From Alteribacillus sp041949975 (GTDB lineage Bacteria; Bacillota; Bacilli; Bacillales; Marinococcaceae), in the NCBI RefSeq assembly GCF_041949975.1, contig NZ_JBHFQG010000001.1:248001-312000 (forward strand): DNA of 64,000 bases. The letters run 5' to 3'. Positions 34,433 to 43,496 of this stretch are shown here, piece by piece. A program made the position numbers and the translations under genes. The number at the start of each line of letters is the position of its first letter. Position 1 is the first letter of the stretch. Under the pieces are notes generated by a model. That model was not told where the DNA came from and did not search any database. It saw nothing but the letters and a program-made list of their open reading frames with translations.

Positions 34433-35017
34433 ATGAAGTTAAGAGAAAAGAAAGCCGCTAAGAAAAAAGAAGAGATCCTGCGATCTGCTTCTAAAATTAT
34501 ATCAAGACGAGGCTATGAAGGCGCGACCATGGAAGATATTGCGGCTGAATTATTAATGACGAAAGGCGCTTTATACTATTATTTTGCCAGTAAGGAAGAA
34601 CTTTTGTATGAATGTCATACGCTCATTCTCTCTGAAGCTTCAAAAAAACTCGAGGATATTTACGAAGCAGAGACGTCTTCGATAGAAAAAATGAAAAGAG
34701 CAATTACTTTTCATATAGAAATAGCTATTACAGAAAAAGAAACCTTTAACATGATTATAAAGCCGGGGCTGACATTTTCAGATGAGCATATCTCGATGAT
34801 CTTAAAGCAGCGCGATGAATATGCCGGTATTTTTGACAAGATTATTCAGCAAGGTATGGAAAGAGGAGAATTTACGGTCCAGGAGAAAAAAATGGCACGC
34901 ATGATTATTCTCGGAGCAATGAATTGGATTCAGCAGTGGTATTCGCCAAAAGGAGATAAAAACAAAGACGAAATTGCCAATGCCTATGCGGATTACTTAC
35001 TGAAAATGCTCACCTAG
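34433..35017 (+). CDS. TetR/FadR-like transcriptional regulator
   Basis: A 194-residue repressor with the N-terminal helix-turn-helix RRGYEGATMEDIAAELLMTK and GALYYYFASKEELLYE, followed by a helical ligand pocket like those that bind acyl-CoA in FadR and KstR2-type proteins. It lies inside the operon between the transporter and the acyl-CoA ligase (17- and 26-base gaps), so it most likely controls this operon in response to a CoA thioester of the substrate. An operator cannot be assigned with confidence; a FadR-like half-site at 31157 is the only hint. Confidence 0.9.
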   Translation: MKLREKKAAKKKEEILRSASKIISRRGYEGATMEDIAAELLMTKGALYYYFASKEELLYECHTLILSEASKKLEDIYEAETSSIEKMKRAITFHIEIAITEKETFNMIIKPGLTFSDEHISMILKQRDEYAGIFDKIIQQGMERGEFTVQEKKMARMIILGAMNWIQQWYSPKGDKNKDEIANAYADYLLKMLT

Positions 35018-35043
35018 TTTTGACGGAACAGGAGGGATAAAAA

Positions 35044-36618
35044 ATGGAAACAGAGAAAGTCACTTTGTTTGGCCGCAGCGGACTGCAAATGTTTAAGAAT
35101 CGTCCCAAAACGATTGCAGACGTTTTAAGTCAAACAACAGCCAGACATCCCGAAAAAGAAATGGTTCGATTAGAAGACACCGCTTTTACTTATCAAGAGG
35201 CAGATGAACACACCGATTTGCTTGCTGCGGCATTGCAGTCGAGATATGGAATAAGTAAAGGAGATCGTGTTGGCGTTGTGATTGGCAACAGTATGGCTTT
35301 TCCTTTGGTTGTATTTGCTTGCACGAAAATTGGAGCCATTATGGTGCCACTGAACGTGAAACTTCAACCTGCAGAAATGGAATACATTTTAAATGATGCT
35401 TCGCCGCGGCTGCTTATTAGTGAAAAAAACTATGAAGAGAAGTGGAAAAGCATTCCAGGAATTCAAAGCCGTATGGAGACTTTTGTTATTAAAGATGAGA
35501 GCGACCTTCTTTCATCAGCAGGAAATAGAGCAGGCAAACCAGAAGTTGTTTCTGTTCAGGAAGAAGATCCAGCTTATATTATTTACACATCGGGGACCAC
35601 CGGCCGGCCAAAAGGAGCAGTACTCAGCCACGCCAATGTGATTCACAACCTTATCAATTATAACGAAAGATTTGAAACCCACAGTGAAATAAAAACGTTG
35701 ATTGCTGTTCCGCTCTTTCATGTAACCGGTTTAATTGGACAATTTTTGCACATGGTCTATACAGGCGGCACATCTGTCATATTAAAAGCCTATCAGAACG
35801 ACACCTACATTGAACAAATACAGTGTTACAACATTAATTTTTTATTTAATGTGCCTGCTATTTTTACGATGATGCGAACCAGTCCACTATTTGAAAAATA
35901 CTCCTTTGATTTCATCGAAAAAGTCGCCTATGGAGGATCACCCATTTATCAAGAAACACTCGACATGTTAAAGACCTCCTTTCCAAATGCAACATACCAT
36001 AACGCTTACGGAGCAACAGAAACGGCTTCGCCAGCCACGTTAATGCCTGTTGATTATCCGGATTCTAAAGCAGCTTCTGTCGGTCTGCCTGTTACAGGTG
36101 CAGAGCTGAAAATAGTTGATGGCAACGGCAAGGCATGCAGTCTTGGAGAGGAAGGAGAATTACTTATTAAAGGCCCGATGGTGATTGAAAAGTATTGGAA
36201 CAACTCTGAAGCAAACCAAAAATCTTTCGATGAGGGGTTTTGGCGCTCAGGCGACATTGCGGCTAAGGACGAAGATGGGTTTTTCTATATCCTGGACCGG
36301 AAAAAAGACATGATTAACCGAGCCGGCGAAAAAATATTTTCGATTGAAGTAGAAGATGTATTAAAAGGGCATCCCGCCATACAAGATGCGGCTGTTGTTG
36401 GGGTTCCGGATCCTGTGCTTGGAGAAAAAGTAAAAGCATTTCTCGTACCAGCAGAATTACACTCCCTTGATATCGAGGAAGTGAAAACGTATTGCAGACA
36501 GTATTTAGCAACATACAAAACCCCGGAAGTGTTCCAATCATTAAAAGAGCTGCCGCGTAATGCATCGGGGAAAATTTTAAAGCATCAATTAAAATCATAC
36601 GAAAATACACAAGCCTGA
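35044..36618 (+). CDS. acyl-CoA synthetase (AMP-forming)
   Basis: A 524-residue adenylating ligase that activates a carboxylic acid to its CoA thioester in two steps through an acyl-AMP. It has the phosphate loop YTSGTTGRPKGA, the YGATETASPA motif, the hinge aspartates in FWRSGDIAAKDEDGF and LDRKKDMI, and the C-terminal catalytic Lys in ASGKILKHQ. Chain-length class cannot be read. It is the first catabolic gene after the regulator and would act on the acid brought in by the TRAP system. Confidence 0.92.
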   Translation: METEKVTLFGRSGLQMFKNRPKTIADVLSQTTARHPEKEMVRLEDTAFTYQEADEHTDLLAAALQSRYGISKGDRVGVVIGNSMAFPLVVFACTKIGAIMVPLNVKLQPAEMEYILNDASPRLLISEKNYEEKWKSIPGIQSRMETFVIKDESDLLSSAGNRAGKPEVVSVQEEDPAYIIYTSGTTGRPKGAVLSHANVIHNLINYNERFETHSEIKTLIAVPLFHVTGLIGQFLHMVYTGGTSVILKAYQNDTYIEQIQCYNINFLFNVPAIFTMMRTSPLFEKYSFDFIEKVAYGGSPIYQETLDMLKTSFPNATYHNAYGATETASPATLMPVDYPDSKAASVGLPVTGAELKIVDGNGKACSLGEEGELLIKGPMVIEKYWNNSEANQKSFDEGFWRSGDIAAKDEDGFFYILDRKKDMINRAGEKIFSIEVEDVLKGHPAIQDAAVVGVPDPVLGEKVKAFLVPAELHSLDIEEVKTYCRQYLATYKTPEVFQSLKELPRNASGKILKHQLKSYENTQA

Positions 36619-36647
36619 TTCTACCACTTCTAAAAGGAGAGATTCAT

Positions 36648-37877
36648 TTGCTAAAAGAAATTTCCGAGCAAACCAAAGAGTTTAAAAACAAACTAGAAAC
36701 GTTTATGGAAACGGAAATCTATCCGAATGAAAAAAAGTATGAAGAACAATTAAGTGAAAGAGAACAACGCTGGCATATTCCTCCGATTATGGAAGAATTA
36801 AAAGCAAAAGCCAAAGACCAGGGTTTATGGAATCTGTTTATCCCCGATAAAGAATACGGACCGGGTCTCACAAACTATGAATATGCGTACCTTTGTGAAA
36901 TAATGGGACGCTCGCTTATCGCACCTGAAGTATTTAACTGCAACGCCCCTGATACTGGTAACATGGAAGTATTAATGAAATTTGGTACTGAGGTGCATAA
37001 GGACAAATGGCTGAAACCATTATTAAATGGAGAAATCCGCTCCTGTTTTTCCATGACCGAACCAGACGTTGCTTCCTCTGATGCGACTAATATTCAAAGC
37101 AGCATCGTACGTGATGGGGATGAATACGTCATCAATGCTAAAAAGTGGTGGTCGTCAGGAGCGATGGATCCAAGGTGCAAGATTGCGATTGTTATGGGAA
37201 AAACCGATCCGAACGCAGCCAGGCATGAACAGCAATCCATGATTTTAGTACCTTTTGATACAGAAGGAGTAGAACTGAAACGTCATTTGCCTGTATATGG
37301 TTTTGATCATGCGCCTCATGGCCATTCCGAAGTCCATTACAATAACGTCAGAGTGCCTGCTTCAAACCTTCTATATGAAGAAGGAAAAGGATTTGAAATC
37401 GCACAGTCGCGTTTAGGGCCAGGAAGAATACACCATTGTATGCGAGCGATTGGTGCAGCTGAGCGAGCGCTAGATCTGCTTTGTGAACGCGCTGATAAAA
37501 GGGAAGCATTTGGCTCAAAGCTTGCTGATAAAGGAGTGATAAGAGAGGTTATTGCTAATGCAAGGGTTAAGATTGAACAAGCACGGCTTCTAACCTTACA
37601 TGCTGCTCACAAAATTGATACTGAAGGAGCCAAGGCGGCACGTAAAGAAATTGCGATGATAAAAATTGCAGCACCGCGAACTTCTATTGAAGTAATTGAT
37701 GAAGCCGTCCAAGTGTTCGGAGCAGCGGGTGTTACAGAAGATTTTCCTTTAGCGGAACATTGGGCGAATGCAAGAACGCTTCGTATCGTCGACGGACCAG
37801 ATCAAGTTCACCTTCGTGATATTGGACGTCTTGAATTACGTGAAAAATTCGGTAAACGAGAGGAGAAACAGCATTGA
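36648..37877 (+). CDS. ACAD10/11-like acyl-CoA dehydrogenase
   Basis: A 409-residue flavin dehydrogenase that strongly recalls the C-terminal half of animal ACAD11: shared landmarks are SMTEPDVASSDATNIQ, INAKKWWSSGAMDPRCKIAI, RLGPGRIHHCMR and KKEIAMIK-like APRTSIEVID. The usual catalytic Glu region of ordinary acyl-CoA dehydrogenases is replaced by VDGPDQVHL, as in that subgroup. ACAD10/11 proteins and the bacterial LvaAC pair process 4-hydroxyacyl-CoA through a 4-phosphoryl intermediate made by a linked kinase; a matching kinase gene lies at 43497. It starts at TTG with AGGAG 8 bases upstream and overlaps the next gene by four bases. Confidence 0.9.
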   Translation: MLKEISEQTKEFKNKLETFMETEIYPNEKKYEEQLSEREQRWHIPPIMEELKAKAKDQGLWNLFIPDKEYGPGLTNYEYAYLCEIMGRSLIAPEVFNCNAPDTGNMEVLMKFGTEVHKDKWLKPLLNGEIRSCFSMTEPDVASSDATNIQSSIVRDGDEYVINAKKWWSSGAMDPRCKIAIVMGKTDPNAARHEQQSMILVPFDTEGVELKRHLPVYGFDHAPHGHSEVHYNNVRVPASNLLYEEGKGFEIAQSRLGPGRIHHCMRAIGAAERALDLLCERADKREAFGSKLADKGVIREVIANARVKIEQARLLTLHAAHKIDTEGAKAARKEIAMIKIAAPRTSIEVIDEAVQVFGAAGVTEDFPLAEHWANARTLRIVDGPDQVHLRDIGRLELREKFGKREEKQH

Positions 37878-38848
37878 ATAAAAACCATTTACTTTCAGAC
37901 ATTACCAGCCAGATGACATTGCCTGTTATTATGGCGCCAATGTTTCTAGTATCCAACCCAACGACGGTTATTGAGGGCTGCAAAGCCGGAATTATAGGTT
38001 CTTTTCCAGCATTAAACGCTAGAAAAGGTGATACATTTGCCGAATGGATGACAGAAATCAAATCTGAAATACAAAAAGCGAAAGCAGAAAACCCTGGAAG
38101 CAAAATCGCCCCCTGGGCCGTAAACTTTATTTCACATAAAAAAAATAATAAACGGTATGACGAGGACTTAGAGCTGATTGAAAAATACCAGCCTCCTATC
38201 GTGATCACATCACTTGGAGATCCTAAACCTGTTGTGGATATCGTCCATCAGTACGGTGGATTGGTGTTTGCTGATGTTATTAATATCTTTTTTGCCAAAA
38301 AAGCAGCTGATAAAGGGGTAGACGGCCTCATTTTAGTTTGTAACGGGGCAGGCGGCCATGCTGGCACCTATCATCCGATGGCATTTTTAAAAGAGGTGAA
38401 ACAATTCTTTAACGGTGTGACTGTTTTAGCAGGGAGTATATCAGATGGAAGAGATGTGTTAGCCGCCGAAGTAATGGGAGCTGATTTTGCTTATATCGGC
38501 ACAAAATTTATAGCAGCGGCAGAAAGCTCAGCACCAGAAGAATATCAGGAAATGCTGGTTCAATCCACCATGGAAGATATCATGTATACCGATGTGTTCA
38601 GCGGGGTGAATGCGAATTATCTTATCCCTAGTATTAAACAAGTAGGAATTGATCCAAAAGATATCCTTGAGAAAAAAGTAAATAAGCATAACGTAAGCGA
38701 ACATTCGGAGACCAAAGCATGGAAGGACGTCTGGTCGGCCGGCCATGGAGTAGGTTCTGTCACAAAAATACAAACCGTTCGGCAAATGACAAAGGAGCTG
38801 AAAGAATCCTACCGGGAAGCTCATAACCAATTAACAGTAAAGCAATAG
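37874..38848 (+). CDS. nitronate monooxygenase-family flavoprotein
   Basis: A 324-residue TIM-barrel FMN protein of the nitronate monooxygenase / 2-nitropropane dioxygenase group. Motifs are LPVIMAPMFLVSNP at the start, NGAGGHAGTYHP in the middle (the conserved His region) and GADFAYIGTKFIAA near the phosphate site of FMN. In operons for acyl-CoA breakdown such proteins may act as enoyl reductases or as detoxifying oxidases, so the name should not be taken as the real reaction. TTG start inside the stop of the dehydrogenase gene (TTGA overlap) shows translational coupling. Confidence 0.85.
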   Translation: MNKNHLLSDITSQMTLPVIMAPMFLVSNPTTVIEGCKAGIIGSFPALNARKGDTFAEWMTEIKSEIQKAKAENPGSKIAPWAVNFISHKKNNKRYDEDLELIEKYQPPIVITSLGDPKPVVDIVHQYGGLVFADVINIFFAKKAADKGVDGLILVCNGAGGHAGTYHPMAFLKEVKQFFNGVTVLAGSISDGRDVLAAEVMGADFAYIGTKFIAAAESSAPEEYQEMLVQSTMEDIMYTDVFSGVNANYLIPSIKQVGIDPKDILEKKVNKHNVSEHSETKAWKDVWSAGHGVGSVTKIQTVRQMTKELKESYREAHNQLTVKQ

Positions 38849-38864
38849 AGAGAGGAGAGAAAAA

Positions 38865-39830
38865 ATGAAAGCCTGGCAAGTACAAAAATTAGGGGAGCCA
38901 AAAGAAGTACTGCATTTAGCAGATATACCTAAACCCGAGCCGGGGCCTGGTGAAGTGCTTATTAGAATGGAAGCCGCTGCTCTGAACTTTTTTGATATTT
39001 TATTGTGTAAAGGAGAATATCAAGAAAAACCATCGATTCCCTTTATTCCAGGTGCAGAAATCGCAGGTGAAATAACAGAAGCCGGACCAGATACAACCAG
39101 TACGAAGGGACAGCGTGTATTAGCAACGCCGCAGCTTCCAGATGGCGGCTGGAAAGAGTATGTGGTGGTAAAAGAAGAAGACGTTTTTCCGATCCCTGAA
39201 ACCCTGCCGCCTGTGTTTATCACCTACCAGACCGCTTATTATGCTCTGCACCGCTGCGGACGCCTGCAGGAAGGAGAAGTACTATTAGTGCATGCAGGCA
39301 CCGGAGGAGTGGGCTCAGCTGCCATTCAATTAGGGAAAGCGGCGGGAGCAAAAATTATAGCTACTGCCGGCAGCGCTGAGAAAGTAAAAGTATGTGAGGA
39401 GCTGGGAGCAGACCTTGTGATTAATTATCGAGAAGAAGACTTTGTCGAAAAAGTGAAAGCGTTTACGGATGGAAGAGGAGCAGATGTGATTTATGACCCC
39501 GTTGGAGGCGATATGTTTGACCGTTCGAGAAAATGTATTGCCTTTGAAGGAAGAATTCTTGTTATCGGTTTTGCTGGTGGAAGAATCCCAGAAGTTCCGA
39601 CCAACCATGCCTTAATAAAAAATTACTCTATCGTTGGAGTGCATTTCGGTTTATTTAGAAAGAAATATCCGGAAAAAGTCGTCCAGGCCCACGAAGAATT
39701 GATGGAACTGCATCAAAAGGGAGCCATTTCACCGGTGGTCTATAAAGAGTTTCCTTTGGAGCAGGTCACCGAAGCGCTCGATCTGTTAGCAGGGCGGCAA
39801 ACGTATGGAAAAGTGGTCATAAAACCTTAA
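38865..39830 (+). CDS. NADPH:quinone reductase-like MDR oxidoreductase
   Basis: A 321-residue zinc-free medium-chain reductase. It has the N-terminal GroES-like fold (PGPGEVLIRMEAAALNFFDI), the hydrophobic FIPGAEIAGEI segment and the NADPH-binding loop HAGTGGVGSAAIQLGKAAGA followed by GADLVINYREEDF. Zinc ligands of alcohol dehydrogenases are missing, which places it with quinone reductases and enoyl-CoA reductases. It could reduce an unsaturated CoA ester in this pathway; that is inference. It is 16 bases after the preceding gene. Confidence 0.88.
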   Translation: MKAWQVQKLGEPKEVLHLADIPKPEPGPGEVLIRMEAAALNFFDILLCKGEYQEKPSIPFIPGAEIAGEITEAGPDTTSTKGQRVLATPQLPDGGWKEYVVVKEEDVFPIPETLPPVFITYQTAYYALHRCGRLQEGEVLLVHAGTGGVGSAAIQLGKAAGAKIIATAGSAEKVKVCEELGADLVINYREEDFVEKVKAFTDGRGADVIYDPVGGDMFDRSRKCIAFEGRILVIGFAGGRIPEVPTNHALIKNYSIVGVHFGLFRKKYPEKVVQAHEELMELHQKGAISPVVYKEFPLEQVTEALDLLAGRQTYGKVVIKP

Positions 39831-39970
39831 AAAAAACGACCTGTGGTGATATGTCAACAAAAAATGGATGAAAAATGAATCTGTGAAAGATCATTTTTAC
39901 GAAAAATGGCCTCAAGAAACTAGACCAGTAATTAATTGGGTTTTACTGGTGAACGTCATACCTTTACGCC

Positions 39971-40060
39971 CCTCTCCTGCGGGAAAAGCAACGGCTGAAG
40001 ACCCCGCAGGGAGCGTTTTTCTCCCGAGGAGGCTGAAGCGTTGCCCGCGGAAAGCGAAGT
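39971..40060. repeat. Bacillaceae-type GC-rich palindromic intergenic repeat
   Basis: A GC-rich block inside an otherwise A/T-rich gap of 343 bases. It can form cctgcggg (39976-39983) with cccgcagg (40003-40010) and a second pairing between gcaacggc and the later gcgttgc. The phrasing (tcctgcggga, then ccgcagggagcg, then gaggaggctga, then cccgcggaaagcgaag) matches a dispersed repeat that I know from many Bacillus-related genomes. The rest of the gap shows nothing else but the ribosome site of the next gene. Confidence 0.7.
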
Positions 40061-40173
40061 GTATTTTAACAGTGGCTATAATCTACAACAAAGTATGTGA
40101 AAACACCCTTAAGGAAAAAGGAAATAAGCTCTTCAAAGAGGGCTTAAATATAATATACGAGGGGGAACCCGGT

Positions 40174-40950
40174 ATGGAAAATCCAATAAAGGTAAGTGTA
40201 AGTAAGCATATAGGACACATTGTACTTAACCGGCCGGAGAAACGAAATGCTTTATCGACGGAACTGGTTGAACAGTCTATCGAAGCACTGCAGGAGCTTG
40301 ATAACAATCGGGATGTAAAGGTCATTATTATTTCCGGAGAAGGTCCTGCCTTTTGTGCAGGCGGAGATATTGCTGCCATGCAAACCTTAAACGGCGCAGG
40401 TGATATAACTGCATGGATGAAAAAAGCCTCCCATTTCACTAAAACGATTATTGAATTAAATAAATATGCGATAGCTGCGGTGCATGGCTTTGCGGCGGGC
40501 GCTGGGTTCAGCCTGGCGTTAGCGTGCGATTTTCTCATATCAGACAAAGATACAAAATTTGTGAGCAGCTTTACGAATATTGGATTGATTCCTGACTTAG
40601 GCCTTACGAAACTTTTAACAGAAAGAGTACCTCTTCCTCTCGCAAAAGAATGGATAGCAACCGGCAAGGCACTTTCGGGAGAGGAACTGTATGAAAAAGG
40701 GTTAATCAACCGTTTAGCAGCGGATGATGTCGTTAAGGAAGCAGAAGCATTTGCTCAGTCTTTTGTGAATGCCTCACCGCTAAGTCAAGGATATGAGAAA
40801 AAATTATTAAACCGGGTTGGAGAGCTGTCCTTTGAGTCAGCGCTGCTTCAAGAAACGATTGCTCAATCCCTGCTCCTTGAAACAGAAGATCACGCAGAAG
40901 GAGTAGAAGCCTTTTTAAATAAGCGGAAACCATCGTTTGCAGGGAAATAA
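40174..40950 (+). CDS. enoyl-CoA hydratase/isomerase family protein (crotonase 1)
   Basis: A 258-residue crotonase-fold protein. The CoA-binding and oxyanion-hole segments (NRPEKRNALS, PAFCAGGDIAAM, HGFAAGAGFSLALACD) are clear. The two glutamates used by true enoyl-CoA hydratases are not in place: the second loop reads FTNIGLIPDLGLTKLL where hydratases have the PExxLGxxPGxGG form. It may therefore be an isomerase, a hydrolase or a hydratase with other residues. ATG 40174 is taken because GGGGGAA lies about 8 bases before it; the open frame upstream runs through the GC-rich repeat and is not coding. Confidence 0.87.
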   Translation: MENPIKVSVSKHIGHIVLNRPEKRNALSTELVEQSIEALQELDNNRDVKVIIISGEGPAFCAGGDIAAMQTLNGAGDITAWMKKASHFTKTIIELNKYAIAAVHGFAAGAGFSLALACDFLISDKDTKFVSSFTNIGLIPDLGLTKLLTERVPLPLAKEWIATGKALSGEELYEKGLINRLAADDVVKEAEAFAQSFVNASPLSQGYEKKLLNRVGELSFESALLQETIAQSLLLETEDHAEGVEAFLNKRKPSFAGK

Positions 40951-40977
40951 AAACGCTCAAATGTTGGGGAGGAGACA

Positions 40978-41799
40978 GTGGTGATGCAGATCATACAAAC
41001 CGAAACAAACGATGGGGTCATGACGATAACCCTTACGCGTCCGGAACATCTAAATGCTTTCAATCAGGCGATGTTAGATGAATTATTAACGGTTCTAGAT
41101 GAAGCAGATTACAATGATGACGTCCGAGCTATTATCATCACCGGGGATGGAAAAGCGTTTTGTGCAGGCTCTGACTTAGAAGGCGGCGCTTCTGCGTTTG
41201 TAGATAACGAGACTCCGCCGGATAAATACCGGGACACCGGTGGTACGTTAGCACTGCGTCTTTATGAAATGAAAAAGCCAATTATCGCAGCTATTAATGG
41301 AGCGGCTGTAGGCGTGGGTATAACGATGACCCTGCCTATGGATATTCGGATCGCATCTGAAAAAGCAAAAATGGGATTTGTTTTTGCGAGCCGCGGTATT
41401 GTGCCAGAATCCTGCAGCGGCTGGTTTTTACCGCGAATTGTCGGTATCAGTACAGCTTGTGATTGGGTTTACTCTGGAAGAATCATTCCAGCAGAGGAAG
41501 CAAAACAAGCAGGCTTAGTCAGTGAGGTCGTTCCTCCAGAAGAGCTTCTGCCTTTAGCCAGAGAAAAAGCTAAAAGGATTGCCGAACAAACCTCAGCCGT
41601 TTCTATCGCCCTTTCCCGTCAGCTGATGTGGAAAATGCTAGGCGCAAACCATCCGGAGGAATCACACCGGCTTGAATCTAAAATGATTCAGTGGGCAGGC
41701 AGCCGGCCGGATGCAAAAGAAGGTGTATCTTCTTTTTTAGAAAAAAGAAATCCTCAGTTTACAATGAAAGTAAGCAAGGATATGCCTTCGTTTTTTTAA
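40978..41799 (+). CDS. enoyl-CoA hydratase/isomerase family protein (crotonase 2)
   Basis: A crotonase-fold protein of about 272 residues. It has TRPEHLNAFNQ, KAFCAGSDLEGG and NGAAVGVGITMTLPMD. The active-site loop is RGIVPESCSGWFLPRIVG with one glutamate, the form seen in many PaaG/ECI-like isomerases and short-chain hydratases of actinobacteria and proteobacteria. A GGGGAGGAG site precedes GTG 40978, GTG 40981 and ATG 40984; the exact start is uncertain. It differs from its two neighbours, so the three are not simple duplicates. Confidence 0.87.
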   Translation: MVMQIIQTETNDGVMTITLTRPEHLNAFNQAMLDELLTVLDEADYNDDVRAIIITGDGKAFCAGSDLEGGASAFVDNETPPDKYRDTGGTLALRLYEMKKPIIAAINGAAVGVGITMTLPMDIRIASEKAKMGFVFASRGIVPESCSGWFLPRIVGISTACDWVYSGRIIPAEEAKQAGLVSEVVPPEELLPLAREKAKRIAEQTSAVSIALSRQLMWKMLGANHPEESHRLESKMIQWAGSRPDAKEGVSSFLEKRNPQFTMKVSKDMPSFF

Positions 41800-41820
41800 C
41801 AGAAAATAGGGGAGGAACCA

Positions 41821-42591
41821 ATGGATATAAATCTTCAGTGGAAAGAAGCAGCGGCTGTTATCACACTTCAAAATCCGCCTTTGAATGTGCTGACGGATAC
41901 ACTCCTGTCCCAATTGGATGAAGCTGTTGAAGAAGTGCTGCACTCGGAACAGGCGCGGGTAGTGATAGTAACGACAGCAGGAGAAAAAGCTTTTGCAGCT
42001 GGAGCAGATATCAGCCAATTTCCAACGTTAACAAAACAAACGGGAATAGAGCTGGTGAATAAAGGCAAGAGGATATTTAATAAGCTTGCCAATGCTCCTT
42101 TTCCGGTGCTTTGTGCCATGAACGGAATGGCCCTTGGCGGGGGATTCGAACTTGCTCTTGCTTGTGATATAAGAATTGCAGAAGAGCACGCGAAAATAGG
42201 TTTTCCAGAAACGGGCCTTGGAATTATCCCTGGCTATGGTGGCACACAGCGTCTTTCACGGCTGATAGGTCCCGGAAAGGCAAAAGAGCTGATCTTCTCG
42301 GGTGAAACGCTTACTGCAGAAGAAGCATATCGTTTAGGTATAGCAGAACATATAGTCTCTGCGGGCGGGGGTTTAGAAAAAGCGGAAGAGCTGGCAGAGA
42401 AAATGGTCCGAAACAGTCCACTTGCCCTTTCCAAAGCAAAGCGAGCGGTTAATGAAGGACTCGGTCAAACGATGGAATCAGGACAGGCTCTTGAAAGTGA
42501 GCTATTTGGAGAACTATGTGAATCAGAAGATAAACAAGAAGGCGTTCAAGCATTTATGGAAAAAAGAAAACCAGAATTTGCCGGCAAGTAG
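41821..42591 (+). CDS. enoyl-CoA hydratase (crotonase 3)
   Basis: A 256-residue enoyl-CoA hydratase with both catalytic glutamates in place: GGGFELALACDIRIA and FPETGLGIIPGYGGTQRL. It adds water to trans-2-enoyl-CoA, the second step of beta-oxidation. N-terminal (LQNPPLNVLTD) and C-terminal (FMEKRKPEFAGK) ends are typical. The 21-base spacing and GGGGAGG site show that it is co-expressed with its neighbours. Confidence 0.92.
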   Translation: MDINLQWKEAAAVITLQNPPLNVLTDTLLSQLDEAVEEVLHSEQARVVIVTTAGEKAFAAGADISQFPTLTKQTGIELVNKGKRIFNKLANAPFPVLCAMNGMALGGGFELALACDIRIAEEHAKIGFPETGLGIIPGYGGTQRLSRLIGPGKAKELIFSGETLTAEEAYRLGIAEHIVSAGGGLEKAEELAEKMVRNSPLALSKAKRAVNEGLGQTMESGQALESELFGELCESEDKQEGVQAFMEKRKPEFAGK

Positions 42592-42609
42592 AAAGGAGCC
42601 AATCTCAAT

Positions 42610-43455
42610 ATGGATACAATTGCAGTTATCGGTGCAGGAACGATGGGAAATGGAATTGCACAGGTCGCTTCAGAAGCAGAATACAACGTGTTGCTCTGTG
42701 ATATTAATGAAGAAGGATTAAACAAAGGCTTGAATCGTATTGAAAAGACTCTGCGCCGCAATGTAGAAAAAGAAAAAATAGACCAGGCTGCCGCAGATGG
42801 TATTCGAGATCGTATCACTGCCACCATAAATATGGAAGATGTAAAAGACGCAGATGTTGTTATTGAAGCGATTATCGAAAAAATAGAGCCTAAAAAAGAG
42901 CTGTTGGCATCGCTCGACCGCATATGCAAGCCATCTGCGATTTTCGCTTCTAACACATCCGGACTGAGTATTACAGAGATGGCTGGAGCGGTAAGCCGAA
43001 GCGGCCAGGTCATCGGCACACATTTTTTTAATCCTGTTCCGGTTATGCCGCTGGTGGAGGTCGTGCGGGGCGCGCAGACCTCGGATGAAACCTTTGAAAC
43101 GGCACATCGGCTGGTGAAAGAGTTTAATAAGACAGCCATTTCTGTAGAGGACGCCCCTTTATTTGCCGTGAATCGTATTCTAGTCCCCATGATAAACGAA
43201 GCCATTTTTGTACTCGGAGAAGGCATCGCGAGCGCAGAAGACATTGATGAAGGAATGAAACTGGGAGCAAGTCATCCGATTGGACCACTGGCGCTTGCTG
43301 ACTTGATTGGGCTGGACACGACCCTGTTTGTCATTGAAACGCTTTATACCGAAACAAATGATTCAAAATACAGACCCGCGCCTTTATTGAAAAAATACGT
43401 AAGAGCCGGACGGTTAGGAAGAAAATCAGGCCAAGGCTTTTATTCTTATGAATAA
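42610..43455 (+). CDS. 3-hydroxyacyl-CoA dehydrogenase
   Basis: A 281-residue NAD-dependent enzyme that oxidises 3-hydroxyacyl-CoA to 3-ketoacyl-CoA. Seen: the Rossmann start TIAVIGAGTMGNGIAQ, VIEAIIEKIEPKKEL, the catalytic His in GTHFFNPVPVMPLVE, VNRILVPMINEAI and the C-terminal GRLGRKSGQGFYSY. The segment before VNR reads DAPLFA rather than the common PGF. It follows crotonase 3 closely and would hand its product to the thiolase at 29685. Confidence 0.93.
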   Translation: MDTIAVIGAGTMGNGIAQVASEAEYNVLLCDINEEGLNKGLNRIEKTLRRNVEKEKIDQAAADGIRDRITATINMEDVKDADVVIEAIIEKIEPKKELLASLDRICKPSAIFASNTSGLSITEMAGAVSRSGQVIGTHFFNPVPVMPLVEVVRGAQTSDETFETAHRLVKEFNKTAISVEDAPLFAVNRILVPMINEAIFVLGEGIASAEDIDEGMKLGASHPIGPLALADLIGLDTTLFVIETLYTETNDSKYRPAPLLKKYVRAGRLGRKSGQGFYSYE

Positions 43456-43496
43456 CACTTAAGCAGCACGCCATGTGCATAAGGAGGTGGGAGCAC

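Noticed and set aside
39868..40173. N-terminal extension of crotonase 1
   Set aside because: The frame is open through the GC-rich repeat, but the sequence is not protein-like and the ribosome site lies just before ATG 40174.
40083..40709. A 208-codon minus-strand open frame opposite crotonase 1
   Set aside because: The plus strand encodes a clear crotonase here; the antisense frame has no ribosome site or recognisable motif.
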